Of a stretch of 64,000 nt of DNA, positions 1 through 11,106 are shown piece by piece. The stretch spans positions 186,001 to 250,000 of the forward strand of contig JAANDG010000081.1 of assembly GCA_036852015.1 (NCBI GenBank). The letters run 5' to 3'. Both the position numbers and the translations under genes were made by a program. Every line of letters begins with the position of its first letter. Position 1 is the first letter of the stretch. The notes under the pieces are model-generated. The model was given only the letters and a program-made list of their open reading frames with translations, was not told the origin of the DNA and ran no database searches. The stretch is from Pelodera strongyloides. Its lineage: Eukaryota; Nematoda; Chromadorea; Rhabditida; Rhabditidae.

Positions 1-16
1 GAATATAATTTTTCAG

Positions 17-2054
17 TGTTGGATACATTCTAAACATGACTCGAGAAGTAGACTGCTTTTTCCCGCAACATTTCAAATATAAAAAGGTTTGTTTAGTTTA
101 TTTTGTATTCCTTTGTTTGCCCTTTTGACATTTATCTATCGTGGTACGGTACTTTTTGTTCATGCACTTGGTTATGCATGATTAATAATAATGCTACCAT
201 TAGACATAGTATTTATAAAATATACTGTAAATCACCTAAAAAAAAGTTCTCAAATAGATAATGTTATAGATTTTTTTGGTAAACACTACGATCACATATG
301 CCATAACTGTTAAGTGCTCAATTGTTCTTATAGGTTGCCGTCTCCGACGAGGCCAGTACTCAACTGTTGAGCTATTGGAATTCAACATATGAATTTATCA
401 AGGAAGCAAAGTGGGTTGTTCTTACTTCAGGATGTTGTTTCTTTATGCGCGTTGAATCAGGCGGCGTTCGTGAGTTCACTAATTTCGCCGCTTTGGTTAA
501 AATGTTATTTATTTTGTGGAGAGTATTTCCAGACAGAAATGTTGCGACTGTAACTTCAGAATTAAAGCGAAATACCGGCCGGTTTTTGAAACACCGAGTC
601 TGACCGAGTACACCTGCATTCTTATGCAGCTTATGCAAATGCACATACATTAGAATAACAAATCGAGCTAAATTCGAGTAACTTAGCATAAATACGCAAC
701 AATTCTGCTGTCCACGATGTGCTTCAAAAAAACCGGCCGGTATTTCGCTTTAACCTGTTCCGTTTGCGTCATACAACCGTTTCAGTCCATATTTTGTCGT
801 CCATGTCATTTACGATTTACTCATTTTCAGATTGTCTGGCAAAGTTGTCCTCGTACATTGCAAGAAGGGTATTTCGAGAAGCTCATCTACTGTTATTGCG
901 TATGCGATGAAGGAGTATAGGTAAGAGTACGAAAATAGCTTACGACGGGTTTGTTGTTTGTGAAAGTTGAGGAAATTAGTTTCCTTTCTGTCTCGGTTTC
1001 GGCTCTTCTCCCGCCTTCCTTTTTGCCTCAGTCCGCACTGACTTTGACCACTGTTTTCTTTTTGTTTCATGCATATTTGTGTCATTTTCGATTGAGAAAT
1101 ACGGTTTCTTTCAGTTGGAGTCTTCAACACGCTCTCGATTACGTGAAGGAGAGGCGTAACTGCATCACGCCAAATAGGGTAAGAACTTTGGGGTACCACT
1201 GGTACCACTGGTACCAAAAAGGGATATCACTTTTTATATTACAAGAGCTGGGAGGCCTATGAATTAGTTATTATGTATCTCAAGATCTATGTGATCTCAC
1301 GCAGTAATCAGTTCTCAAGTTGAACGGATTACTGTAGTAGTAAACACATTTATATGGATGGGGATGGGGTCACCCTATTTTTTATGCGTATACAATTTTA
1401 CGGGGGAACACGAAAAAAAAATAAAAGATGTCGTGTGAACTTCGAATGTATTTTTATTTTTTTAGGGGTTTATGGAACAGCTGACCATGCTATCGGGGGC
1501 TCTCGAAGCTTCAAGAAAACGCTCGGTCTACCTGCCACAGAACAAGCCGCGACATCAGCGAGCTGTTTCGCGACACAGGTCGCCACCCTCATCTGACACG
1601 GTCCGATATATTGGTATGTTCGTAATTTGGATGTGTGTATATAGATAGTTATTAACAAAAATGGGAGACAACATGTATGTTAATGTGCAAGGACTACATA
1701 CATAGTAAAGGATAACAGAAAGCCAACATGCTGTAAAGGATTAAGTGTATTGTTACCAGTTACCGAGTGCATGTGACCTTTATGCGTATTCTGTAGAACT
1801 GCATTCCCATGTCGTTATATGCTAATTTTCCGTACCCGTCTACTTTAGAAAAATTGGCATATAATAATTGGGAGTAAAGGTTTTCCGCATATTTTTCAAA
1901 ACCACGTGTCGTACCACTTTAATAAATAATTGTTTTTTTTACAGTGAATACGTTTGAACGAGGCGCTGAGGAATCCTCGTCGTTGCCGTCCTCATCCCGC
2001 AGTTCTTTGAATCTGGACGTCGTGAATAGAAGTTCGATTCAGCAACAGAGTTAG
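17..2054 (+). CDS. SSH: Slingshot-like dual-specificity phosphatase, C-terminal part (5' end outside window)
   Basis: Exons read as 17-86, 334-410, 831-920, 1115-1178, 1466-1613 and 1945-2054, with matching phases and a TAG stop. The product carries the HCX5R active site as HCKKGISRSSS (Cys codon 859-861, Arg codon 877-879). A candidate general-acid Asp lies in the exon at 334 (VAVSDEAS). The segments NMTREVDCFFP, AYAMKEYSWSL and GFMEQLTMLSGALEASRK follow the Slingshot pattern more closely than MAP-kinase phosphatases. Slingshots dephosphorylate ADF/cofilin and so control actin turnover; that role is inferred from family. The reading frame ends about 80 residues after the catalytic core, so the long Ser-rich tail of vertebrate Slingshots is missing or much reduced. 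The N-terminal Slingshot domain and start codon must lie left of the window. Intron 2 holds a CCGGCCGGT foldback element. Another dual-specificity phosphatase subfamily is the main alternative. Confidence 0.85.
562..754. repeat. CCGGCCGGT foldback element (MITE-like), copy 1
   Basis: Ends are inverted copies of AAAGCGAAATACCGGCCGGT followed by TTTTTGAAAC. The AT-rich centre contains TTATGCAAATG and TTAGCATAAATACG. It is inside an intron of the Slingshot-like gene. It has no coding capacity, as expected of a miniature inverted-repeat element. Confidence 0.85.
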
Positions 2055-3088
2055 GAGGTGGTGTAATCAGCCAAAGGGCACTTTGTACCTTTGTAGAAGA
2101 TCTCTATTCCTCTCTCTCTCCTTGCTAATGATCCAACCAGTCTTACTTATTGCGTGTTACGGTACTCGAAATTCCTAAGCTTCACAAGAAACAAGAGAAA
2201 CATTTGGCGACCTTGATAGCCGTCGGCAGATAGTATCCAAGTGGTCGGTGACAGGTCGCCAAATGGGTTCCAAATTCCCACAGTTTTGATGCTTCAGTCT
2301 TCCCTACCCATTAGTTTTTCTTCGTGTTTTGATCTAGTCCCTAAATCCAGCCTTCCCCTGTAAGCAGGTTACGGTGCATATTCAGTTTTACTTCTTCTTT
2401 GTTTTTAGAGGTGTACTATACGTCCTGTAAATCAAAGTTTCTTTCTTTACTTTGTACATAAGTTGCGCGATATATTACTGTGTTTGTTTGTTCTCTTTTC
2501 TTATTGTAAGTTCTTTAGGCATTACAATTTGCTTTTGTAGCTTTATGCTTGTTATATACTGACAGTGGCTACCTGATTGTATTATTCATGATAAACCGCC
2601 AGTTTTGTGATCGTTTTATCTACTCTCGTAATATTTCACTTCGTTATGTCTCGTCAGGTCATAATTTGTCGCCAAAGAGGGGAAGCATTATGTCACGATT
2701 TGATTACTTGATTGAATTATACTATAAGCAGTAGTATACTGTACTTGACATCTTCAGCTCGAGAGTAATTACGTTAATCACGGCAAAATATGTTTGCTTA
2801 CCAATTAGCCGAGTTTGCAAAAAAAAGCGTATGGAATGTACCCCTTTCGTTTTTTCATTCCGAATCCTCAAACGTTCCTATTTCAGATAATGGTCTGGGT
2901 AATTTGATTATGTTTTACTTGGCCCTGTACTGCTTTATACATTCGATTTACTTTTACCTTGTACTATATTGTTTTGAATACTAGTGCTCGACTACACTAG
3001 TGGCGTTTTCCATTGATTAAAGCGTGTTTACTGTAACTCTCGTGATGTAGCGTTTACTGTACGTTTTTTTCCCGGGTTTAGGTTTTAA

Positions 3089-3315
3089 GGGCGCATTCGA
3101 GTTGGGCAAAATGCGCAAATTCCGCGAAATAATCAGTTCGAGTTGATAGGGTGAGAGATTGTTGACAAATAAGAGGGCCCAGGACAAAAATTTTTCCAAG
3201 ACTCTGCGTCTCTCATACGAGCGGGATATTTCGCAGCGCGCTAACACTGGCTAACAGTCAACTCGAACTGATTATTTCGCGAAATTTGTGCATTTTGCCC
3301 AACTCGAATACGCCC
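3089..3315. repeat. Large foldback element with about 57-bp arms
   Basis: The left arm (3089-3146) and right arm (about 3259-3315) are near-perfect inverted copies, both carrying GAACTGATTATTTCGCG or its complement. About 110 bp separate them. The layout is that of a MITE or foldback transposon. No other copy was noticed in this window. Confidence 0.8.
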
Positions 3316-3972
3316 AAAGCGATATAAGGGCTGGGCTGGCTTTTGCAACGGCTGTTGGACAACTGCATTCCCTTATGTTGTATGCAAAACAATATAATTA
3401 GACTAAAAAAATCAGTGACGCGCGGGAACCTGCATACACTGCATGGGAACACAGGACCATATTACGCTTCAAAAACCAGCTGTTCTCTCTACACATGTAA
3501 AAAAACATTTGCGCAATTCACACATAATTATGTTCCAGAATCCACGCCGCAATTTCGCTAAATCCCCCCGACGCATCCATGAATTATAACAGAACAGCAT
3601 CAATCAACATGTTCGCCCAATCAGACCTCTTTCGTGTTGTTTTTGGTGTGCATATATATATATACATATATCTTGCTTTCCACTAACTAGAGTAATACTA
3701 TGTCTAGGTCTTTTGGTGGTGCATACTCATTCAGCATGTAGCGATGATCAAGACACATAAAAATAAAAGTCAAATAAATCTTTATATACTACTTCCTAAA
3801 GAAATTTACCGAAATTCTGTGGTAGTTAAACACGTATTCATAGATCTTTATCGCTCGTATGTGCACATGAACAGGAAAAATTATTTATCTTACTATTTTA
3901 ATGAGATACCAAGAACTGATGAGGCATAAACAATATAACGATCAGGCTCCTAGCACTCAATTAAAACTATGG

Positions 3973-3978
3973 TTTATT
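3973..3978 (-). promoter_or_regulatory. Poly(A) signal of ATP synthase c
   Basis: AATAAA on the minus strand begins four bases after the TAA stop codon (3983-3985), implying a very short 3' UTR. Confidence 0.6.
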
Positions 3979-3982
3979 ACAT

Positions 3983-4632
<650 letters not shown>

Positions 4633-5394
4633 TCTGGGATAGGTTAACCTGAAAGCACTTTTATGAAAACAATTACAAACTAAAAACAACAACAATGAAA
4701 AGGAACATATGACGAGAAATTTTTTCACAGACAAAAATTGACCATTTAAAAAAACTACATCGTTGTATTCAAAGATATATATATAGGCATCTTGAACTAA
4801 CTTGCTGAGAGCTGAGCTCAAACAATTATAAGGTTCACATATTAAACGCAACCGAAAGCCTACAAACCTACTGAAAAGCGTCGCCCCAACTCGGATCTGG
4901 GACCTGCAAATTCGACGAGAAAATAGACGGGCTGCTCATACATACCCAGATAGGAATGGATTGGGCTCCGAGAGCGAAACAAAATTACGGTAGTTAGTGA
5001 TTAACAACAAATACTGTAGCATCTGTAACTTCGTAGTTTGTAGTTTTGACTTTTTTTAGATGAGTCACCACCTGTCACTTCACTTCATACGAAATTTCAA
5101 CTTCGTGACCTTCATTATGAATCATACCTTTCTGTACCACCTGAATTTTTGCCATTTTTCCAACTGTGTCTACTTGTCTTTGTTTACTCTAATTGTCTTT
5201 CCGTGCATTGTCCCTCCTTTACATGCATTTCCCGCTCTGTTGTTGCCTTTTTTAACGCAATAGTATTTATATATATTTCCCTCATTTTGTCTTATACTTC
5301 TGAATCGGAGACTTGTTCATTGTGCCTTCTTCTTTCTTTCTGTGCTTAGCACCAAAATTGTTTTCCTCTTGCGAAACGGACTTTTGTTTGTAGG
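4633..5394. other. Divergent intergenic region (ATP synthase c / GLTP)
   Basis: These 760 bp separate two start codons in opposite orientation and presumably hold both promoters. No TATA-like or other motif stands out. 3' splice acceptors sit just upstream of each ATG (minus strand at 4649; plus strand ending at 5393). Confidence 0.45.
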
Positions 5395-6875
5395 ATGTCA
5401 GACGAGTGCGAGACATATTTCTCCCGTTCGGAGCATCTATTCCCTCATTTGGACGACGACAAGATCCCAACTGCTCAGTTTTTGAGCGCTTGCAAAGGAA
5501 TTGCCGATTTTGTTGGTAAGTGTGCAATCTTATAGAATAATCCTGATTGTATAGTAAAATTCTTGTTCGTTTTACTCTCTATACTAGCAACTATCCGGTA
5601 TTTTTCAAACGTTACTTGTTATTTTTTTGTGTTTTACTGTTTGTTGCTATCTTCTTTGTTGGGCTTTTTTTCGAACCACACTGAATGAATTATTCATTTA
5701 TTTTAGGGTTCCTGGGCACAGCTTTCGGACCAGTCAAGGCAGATATTAACGGAAACGTTGTTAAAGTGCGCACTCGATTTGAAAAGGATCCTGAGGGTCA
5801 AAAGTATCTTCAAGTTAGTTTTTTAAAGCAATATACCGGCCGGTTTCTGAATAGTATACTTTACAACTGCATTCACCTAAATTCCCATATATTGTATGCA
5901 AATGGCTATAATTAAAATAAAAAATTGCGGAATATCCCGCTGTTATTTGCATTCGCTACATGTGTATACGTATACAGCGTCCAATATATGTTTTCGAATT
6001 TTCAAACCACCAGTACCGCTTTAACGTTATATTGCTTCTGTTTGCGACTGGGGTCTAACTATTTTTAACGATTTCTTGACAACATTGACATTATAACTGA
6101 AATGGAGTTTCAGTATACGCGCAGTCAGCGCAGTTGAAAACCTTACGGCGTAATGTTAATTTTCAGGATTTGATTGACGCTGACCTAGCGGAGCATGGCG
6201 GTAAACTAGGAATAGCGACGGAAGGCCTACTTTGGCTTAAGCGGTAAGATTTCATATGCTCAGCTGTAAACTCGCTCGTTTAACTGAGAATATCACTATC
6301 TCGGATCTTCAGAAATATATAAAGTAGCAACATTTGTTTCAGAGGTCTCGAGTTCATGCTCCACATGCTGAGCACGATGGTAGATGAATACCGCGCGAAT
6401 CCGAATCACGCAAAGACAGAATCACTTGTTTCAGTCATCAATTTAGCATATGAAAAGTCTCTAAAGAGACATCACGGATTCATGTCAAAGCAACTTTTCA
6501 AGGTTTGTTATATTGTAAACATTTGACAAACTGCGGTTTGGGGGCTTCTAACCAGTCGCTATCAAGGGTTAACTTTAACCTAACTATTAAATATTATTAT
6601 GCAAGGAAAAAAACAAAGCACCTTCAATGATATATTATGTTTTGTTGTTATATTACGGTATTAGCAGTTCTTAAGAATTTCTTTTCTTTCAGTTAGTGAT
6701 CCACGCGGCGCCTTACCGTAGGACGATATTGAAAGCCGTTGCTTTGGGAAGAGATGACCTTAATGATGTTTGTATTGGTCATATCGAAGCACATCGGGAG
6801 AACTTCTCCAGAAATGTTCAATCGCTGGTTGACTATTATGTTGAGAAGGGTCTGGAGACGCCAAATCCCCAATAA
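5395..6875 (+). CDS. GLTP: Glycolipid transfer protein (GLTP fold)
   Basis: Five exons: 5395-5515, 5707-5813, 6167-6243, 6343-6502 and 6693-6875, giving 215 residues. GLTP proteins move glycosphingolipids or related lipids between membranes in the cytosol. The headgroup-binding set is visible: Asp53, Asn57 and Lys60 in KADINGNVVK, Trp99 in LLWLKRGLEF and His146 in KRHHGF. They match D48/N52/K55, W96 and H140 of human GLTP. Length is close to the family norm of about 209. The start follows an acceptor (TTTGTTTGTAG) by one base, so it is probably the first codon of a trans-spliced mRNA. Intron 2 contains a half copy of the CCGGCCGGT element. Whether it prefers glycolipids or ceramide-1-phosphate cannot be told from sequence; the D-N-K set favours GLTP proper. 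Confidence 0.94.
5821..5932. repeat. CCGGCCGGT element, partial copy 2
   Basis: The left end (AAAGCAATATACCGGCCGGT) and part of the centre including ATGCAAAT are present. The right terminal repeat is missing. It lies in GLTP intron 2. Confidence 0.65.
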
Positions 6876-7932
6876 GGGGTTGACGTTGACGAGAACAGTT
6901 TTTCAATCAATGTTACTGTATTTGCTTATGAGTACAGTATACCGAGGTTAGTCGTTTTTGCTATATATTAACCACCAAAGCCAAAGAGCTCTTGTTTTAG
7001 TTTACTCGTATTGTTTTATCCTAAAATGTTATCCTCTTATATTATGCGCCAAATTGAATTATTCGTGCTTTTACACATAGTTTTGTATACTTTTGTGATA
7101 GTGATGCACCGTGGCCCACGCTTATTTATTGTATTTGACATATCACGAAGTTCTATCATTTGCTTTTGAAAGAGAAAGTATAATTCTATGATTTATGCAT
7201 GTATTGTTTCAAATAGACAGTTTTATTTATTATTTACTCGTAATTGTGAATCTCGAATCTGTGAGTGTGAGTGAGTGTACCTCTGATTTGGTATTTGGGA
7301 CCCTTATATATGGCGTTTGCCTTTTTACTAGAAATACTATTATTTAGCTTATTTATACATTTTTTACTAGTATCATTTACTTTTAAATAGATAAGAAGGA
7401 GTAATGAAATCTCCGTCTTTTATAGTTTTTCTTGCCATTCGCAGTGCTATAATATACTAGGCAAGGACTTTCTTATGGATTTGTTCTTTCTTGTACATTC
7501 CAGAAGTTTTCTCATTACTCAACACATCTAGTTACTAGTTACTACTATTATATTTAGATAATAAGTATAATATACTGGATTTTAACTCAACTCTGGTCAC
7601 TTTAATTCAAAGATCATATCAAATAAAGTTTGCTTTATCATTTCGTATGTGAATTTAATGATTGAAATGAAGGGTCGAAACTCTCCAGTTTATCTACACA
7701 CTTTGTAAAACATTGTGTAGTTTTTAGTGAGGTAGTACGGTACTAATATGGGTAATATACACATCTGCATACAGTTAGGTAGTAGTATACCTGCTACTTA
7801 CAGTAGTAGTATTCATAGTACTGTATGGGATGATAATTATCGTATTATTTTATATTATCGTTGTTTTGTATCTTGGTAAATATACTGTTATTTAGTAGCG
7901 ATCCTTTTTTGATGTGCTGATGGCCTATCGAC
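6876..7932. other. Intergenic region downstream of GLTP
   Basis: AT-rich and without recognisable coding sequence. It contains several TACTGTA-type strings near 7730-7830. No large repeat was seen. Confidence 0.5.
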
Positions 7933-9079
7933 ATGTTTCGTTTTATTCGAATGTTGCTGAACCATGAGAATACGATTCGGCAGGTTAGAAGCTTTCATCT
8001 TTCTTTTCATGCGAAATCTTTCTTTTCATGCGAAATCGAAAGCGAAATGCCGGCCGCTTTTTGAAACGTATAGAGAACACTAGCATTATTATGCAGCTTA
8101 TGCAAATGATCATAAGTTAAAATAAAAATTCGAGTAAATTAGCATAAATACGTAACAATTCAGTTGTCCACGATGCGTTTCAAAAACCGGCCGGTATTTT
8201 GCTTTAAAAATAGAAACGTAAAGTTTGATTTCTATTATGTTTTATCTACCGTAATTGCCCATTTAGTTAAGGAAATTTGCCGTCATCTATTATTATAAAT
8301 GAAAACTAGCATTATCGGCCTCAACATAGGTCGCTAGCAAGTTAGCCAATCAGCGTACTTGCATACTGTAGGAGCAAAGTACACATGATTTTTCTGTTTC
8401 CGTTTTATCAGAAAGGCTGGTTTATCGTGACATACTCCCTTTTTCACTTTTACTTTTGTGCTGAAACATTACGTTTAGCATATATGGTCATTTCTATGGT
8501 ATGGAAAATACTTTAGTTTAGAACTGTGGCACATGGGTAGGTCCGTGAACAGTGTTTCTGGTGAAATAATAATATATTAATTATATTAATATTATTATGA
8601 ATATTAATAATTTTATTTCTTGGTTAGATTGCGGATTCGTACCCAGTAAGATTGGCTGCAAGGGCTTCAATACGAGCATGGTTTACGGCAAAAGATAAAG
8701 TTGAGAAATTGGACGTTGGACGACGTGGAGAGGTTCGTACACAATTATTTAATATTATTTATTATTATTATTTATTATTATTATTATTATTATTAATGTT
8801 AGCATTAGTATAATTATTTATTTTATCGAACCAGGTTACTGTAGGAGTGGGAATATGCCGTAGAGTTACTGTAGCACTCTCTACATTAAGTAGCTCCAAG
8901 ATTTTGCAACCTAACCTATAAACTGCGTTTTCATAATGATACTTTTGACTCTGTGTTATTTAGCATGCGTATTACCATATGAATTGTATAAGGTTTATTT
9001 ATAAGTATACTTAGAAGTATTTTAGAATATCAAGCGACTTTTCGAAGAAGAATACCAGAAGGCGTTGAAGAAGAAGTAA
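7933..9079 (+). CDS. Small three-exon protein, NCBP2AS2-like (69 aa)
   Basis: Exons 7933-7983, 8628-8732 and 9026-9079 are all in phase 0 and encode 69 residues ending in KKK. The protein begins MFRFIRMLLNHENTIRQ and continues ADSYPVRLAARASI, then a Lys/Glu-rich C-terminal helix. The hydrophobic-basic start followed by a (D/E)S-x-P-(I/V)-R-x-A-A pattern resembles the small NCBP2AS2 family of animals. The assignment rests on memory of a short motif and is tentative. Function of that family is poorly known and I assign none. The splice sites are ordinary (GTTAGA/TTAG, GTTCGT/TTTTAG). Intron 1 carries a complete CCGGCCGGT element. The exons are too short to appear as long open frames. Confidence 0.6.
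8039..8206. repeat. CCGGCCGGT element, copy 3
   Basis: Both terminal repeats are present, with the left slightly mutated (GCCGGCCGCT). The centre includes ATGCAAAT. It is inserted in intron 1 of the small NCBP2AS2-like gene. Confidence 0.85.
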
Positions 9080-11106
9080 GAAAAACAAGATTTGTATAAT
9101 GCGCAGAAGTTAGTATTGTCATTAGCTACGAGTTACGGGGTATGTTTAATGACCTAAACTATTTCTTCTCCTGCGCTTTTACATACATAATACAGTCTGA
9201 TGGAAACCATTTTTGTTGCCTTTTCTTGCTCAATCAGATGTTTTCTTTGCTGCCATTTAGATAGAACTATGAACATTAGTTTCATTATTTAGATAGTAAA
9301 TTGTAGTAGTGTTTTGCGTTTTTCTTATAGTACTAGCTAGTGTTTTATGGGTATACTCTCTAAGACTTGCATGGCGAATTATTTGTCTTCATTTGTGAGA
9401 TAAACGAGGTGTATAAGTGTGCTTGTTTGTTCTACTGTTCATACGCTTATTATTGTGTTTTAAGTTTGCAAAAAAATGTTGTGTCACGGCACCTAGAAGG
9501 CCAAAAATACACGAATTTTAAATTTTATTTATTTTCGTTCATCGTAAAAGGATGACAATTTTGCACATTAATTTCAAATATAAGAGACTAGAAAACAAGA
9601 AAATAGCTTTTAGAGGCAAGGAGTGTAATTTCGGAATGTAAAATAAGAAGATCAATCTTTTATTACAGTAGGAAGATGGCTTGGTTGGAAAAAAAATTGA
9701 GCAATTATCGGACATGGGTCGCTGTAAGTAATTACAAAATTGGCTTGCGTGAATTTTGATACTGTAAGCTCATTTGCATATTCGAGGAGTATGCAAATTA
9801 GTTACAGTACGGAATCAAGCAAACGCTACAAGTACAAATAGCAATCCGTGTTTATTATGAGTTCTGAGATGTATTGGTTATGTTTGTGTTGAGGCGAGTT
9901 AGCACTTGCATTAGCAAAATAAAGATTACTAAAAAATATTTCCCGAAATTACCGATGGCACTATATATAGAGACAAGACAATAACATGAACATGACAACA
10001 TGAACATATTACATGATTTTGGTTTGGAATGTTTTGAAGTGTCAGGGTCATTTGGCACAAGTTAATGTTTTGCGCTGAATGGGCGCTGCGCCGGGCACCT
10101 TTTCCGCGTGCGCAGTTTATGCGCGCCGGTGGCGCTACCTTCGTGACATAGCTCAGGAGCCGCTGATGCGGCTTGCATAAAGATAAGTGAACAAAAAAGA
10201 AAAATCGAAACAAATAAACAATTGCGTGATAGATGAGTGTGTAAGCATGAGATCGACTGATTTTAATAAGGCAAGGAGCTCAAAAAGCACGCAAGTAAAT
10301 AAATAAACAAAACTAGTAATCAGCTGGCATGTAATAAGTATTGCTGAAAATATTCTTCGATATTGTGATTACATTGTTGGCATATAACCCGCTGGACTGT
10401 CAGACTGTGTTTTGATTTGATAAAGGACTCATGGAGAATATGAGTGATTCATTTTCCACGGGCCTGACCAGATAAGAATTAGGACCAGAGGTAGACCTGT
10501 CTATTGTCATCTGTATGCAAATGAGGGGGTTAAGCATAAATAAAATGCAAACTGGTGGAATGAATTACTGATAAATATAAGTTTTCAAAATAAAAACAAG
10601 AAGGATCACGATCATAAAACCGAGGGAAACTTTGTATGTGGGCGGCGAGAGAGCCGCGCACACACTTCTCTGCGCATCAACGGCAGAATATAGGTGCACA
10701 GCTGGAGTGCCAGAGGTGCGCGAACAAAAAAATTCCCATTTCTCACACTTCTGGCGCACCTCATGATGAATATTGTGCTGTCACCGGTGATGGGAAATCA
10801 ACCTTACGCATACTGGAATCTTACGTATACTGTAAAAAATGAATACAGTAACGGAGTGTTATTTATGAATGACGATTTGGGGTCTTTACTCTAAAAATAT
10901 GGGAAAAGAAATTCACCTGCAACTTTCATAGGGGTTAGCTTATTTACGAATTCCAAAACCAGAATATTTCCTTTTTTCCTGATGTCTGTGGCACCCGTTT
11001 TATGAGTTGGCGTTCACCAGAACAGTTCCCCAGTGTTATTTTGCTGAAACTCAGACCTTTCCCCAGGGAACTATCCTTGATGAGTGCGAGGGCGTGTCAA
11101 GGTGTG
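9080..11106. other. Intergenic region, convergent gene ends
   Basis: Two GC-rich patches (10080-10140 and 10636-10770), containing strings such as GCGCCGGGC and CTTCTGGCGC, stand out against the AT-rich surroundings. I see no coding exons; open frames across the patches are spurious. Confidence 0.5.

Larger units (their letters stand above)
2055..3982. other. Intergenic region between the Slingshot-like gene and ATP synthase c
   Basis: Both flanking genes end here (convergent). Apart from the large foldback at 3089-3315 and a diverged CCGGCCGGT-related stretch near 3340-3480, I see no coding sequence. Open frames are short and lack plausible splice context. Confidence 0.6.
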
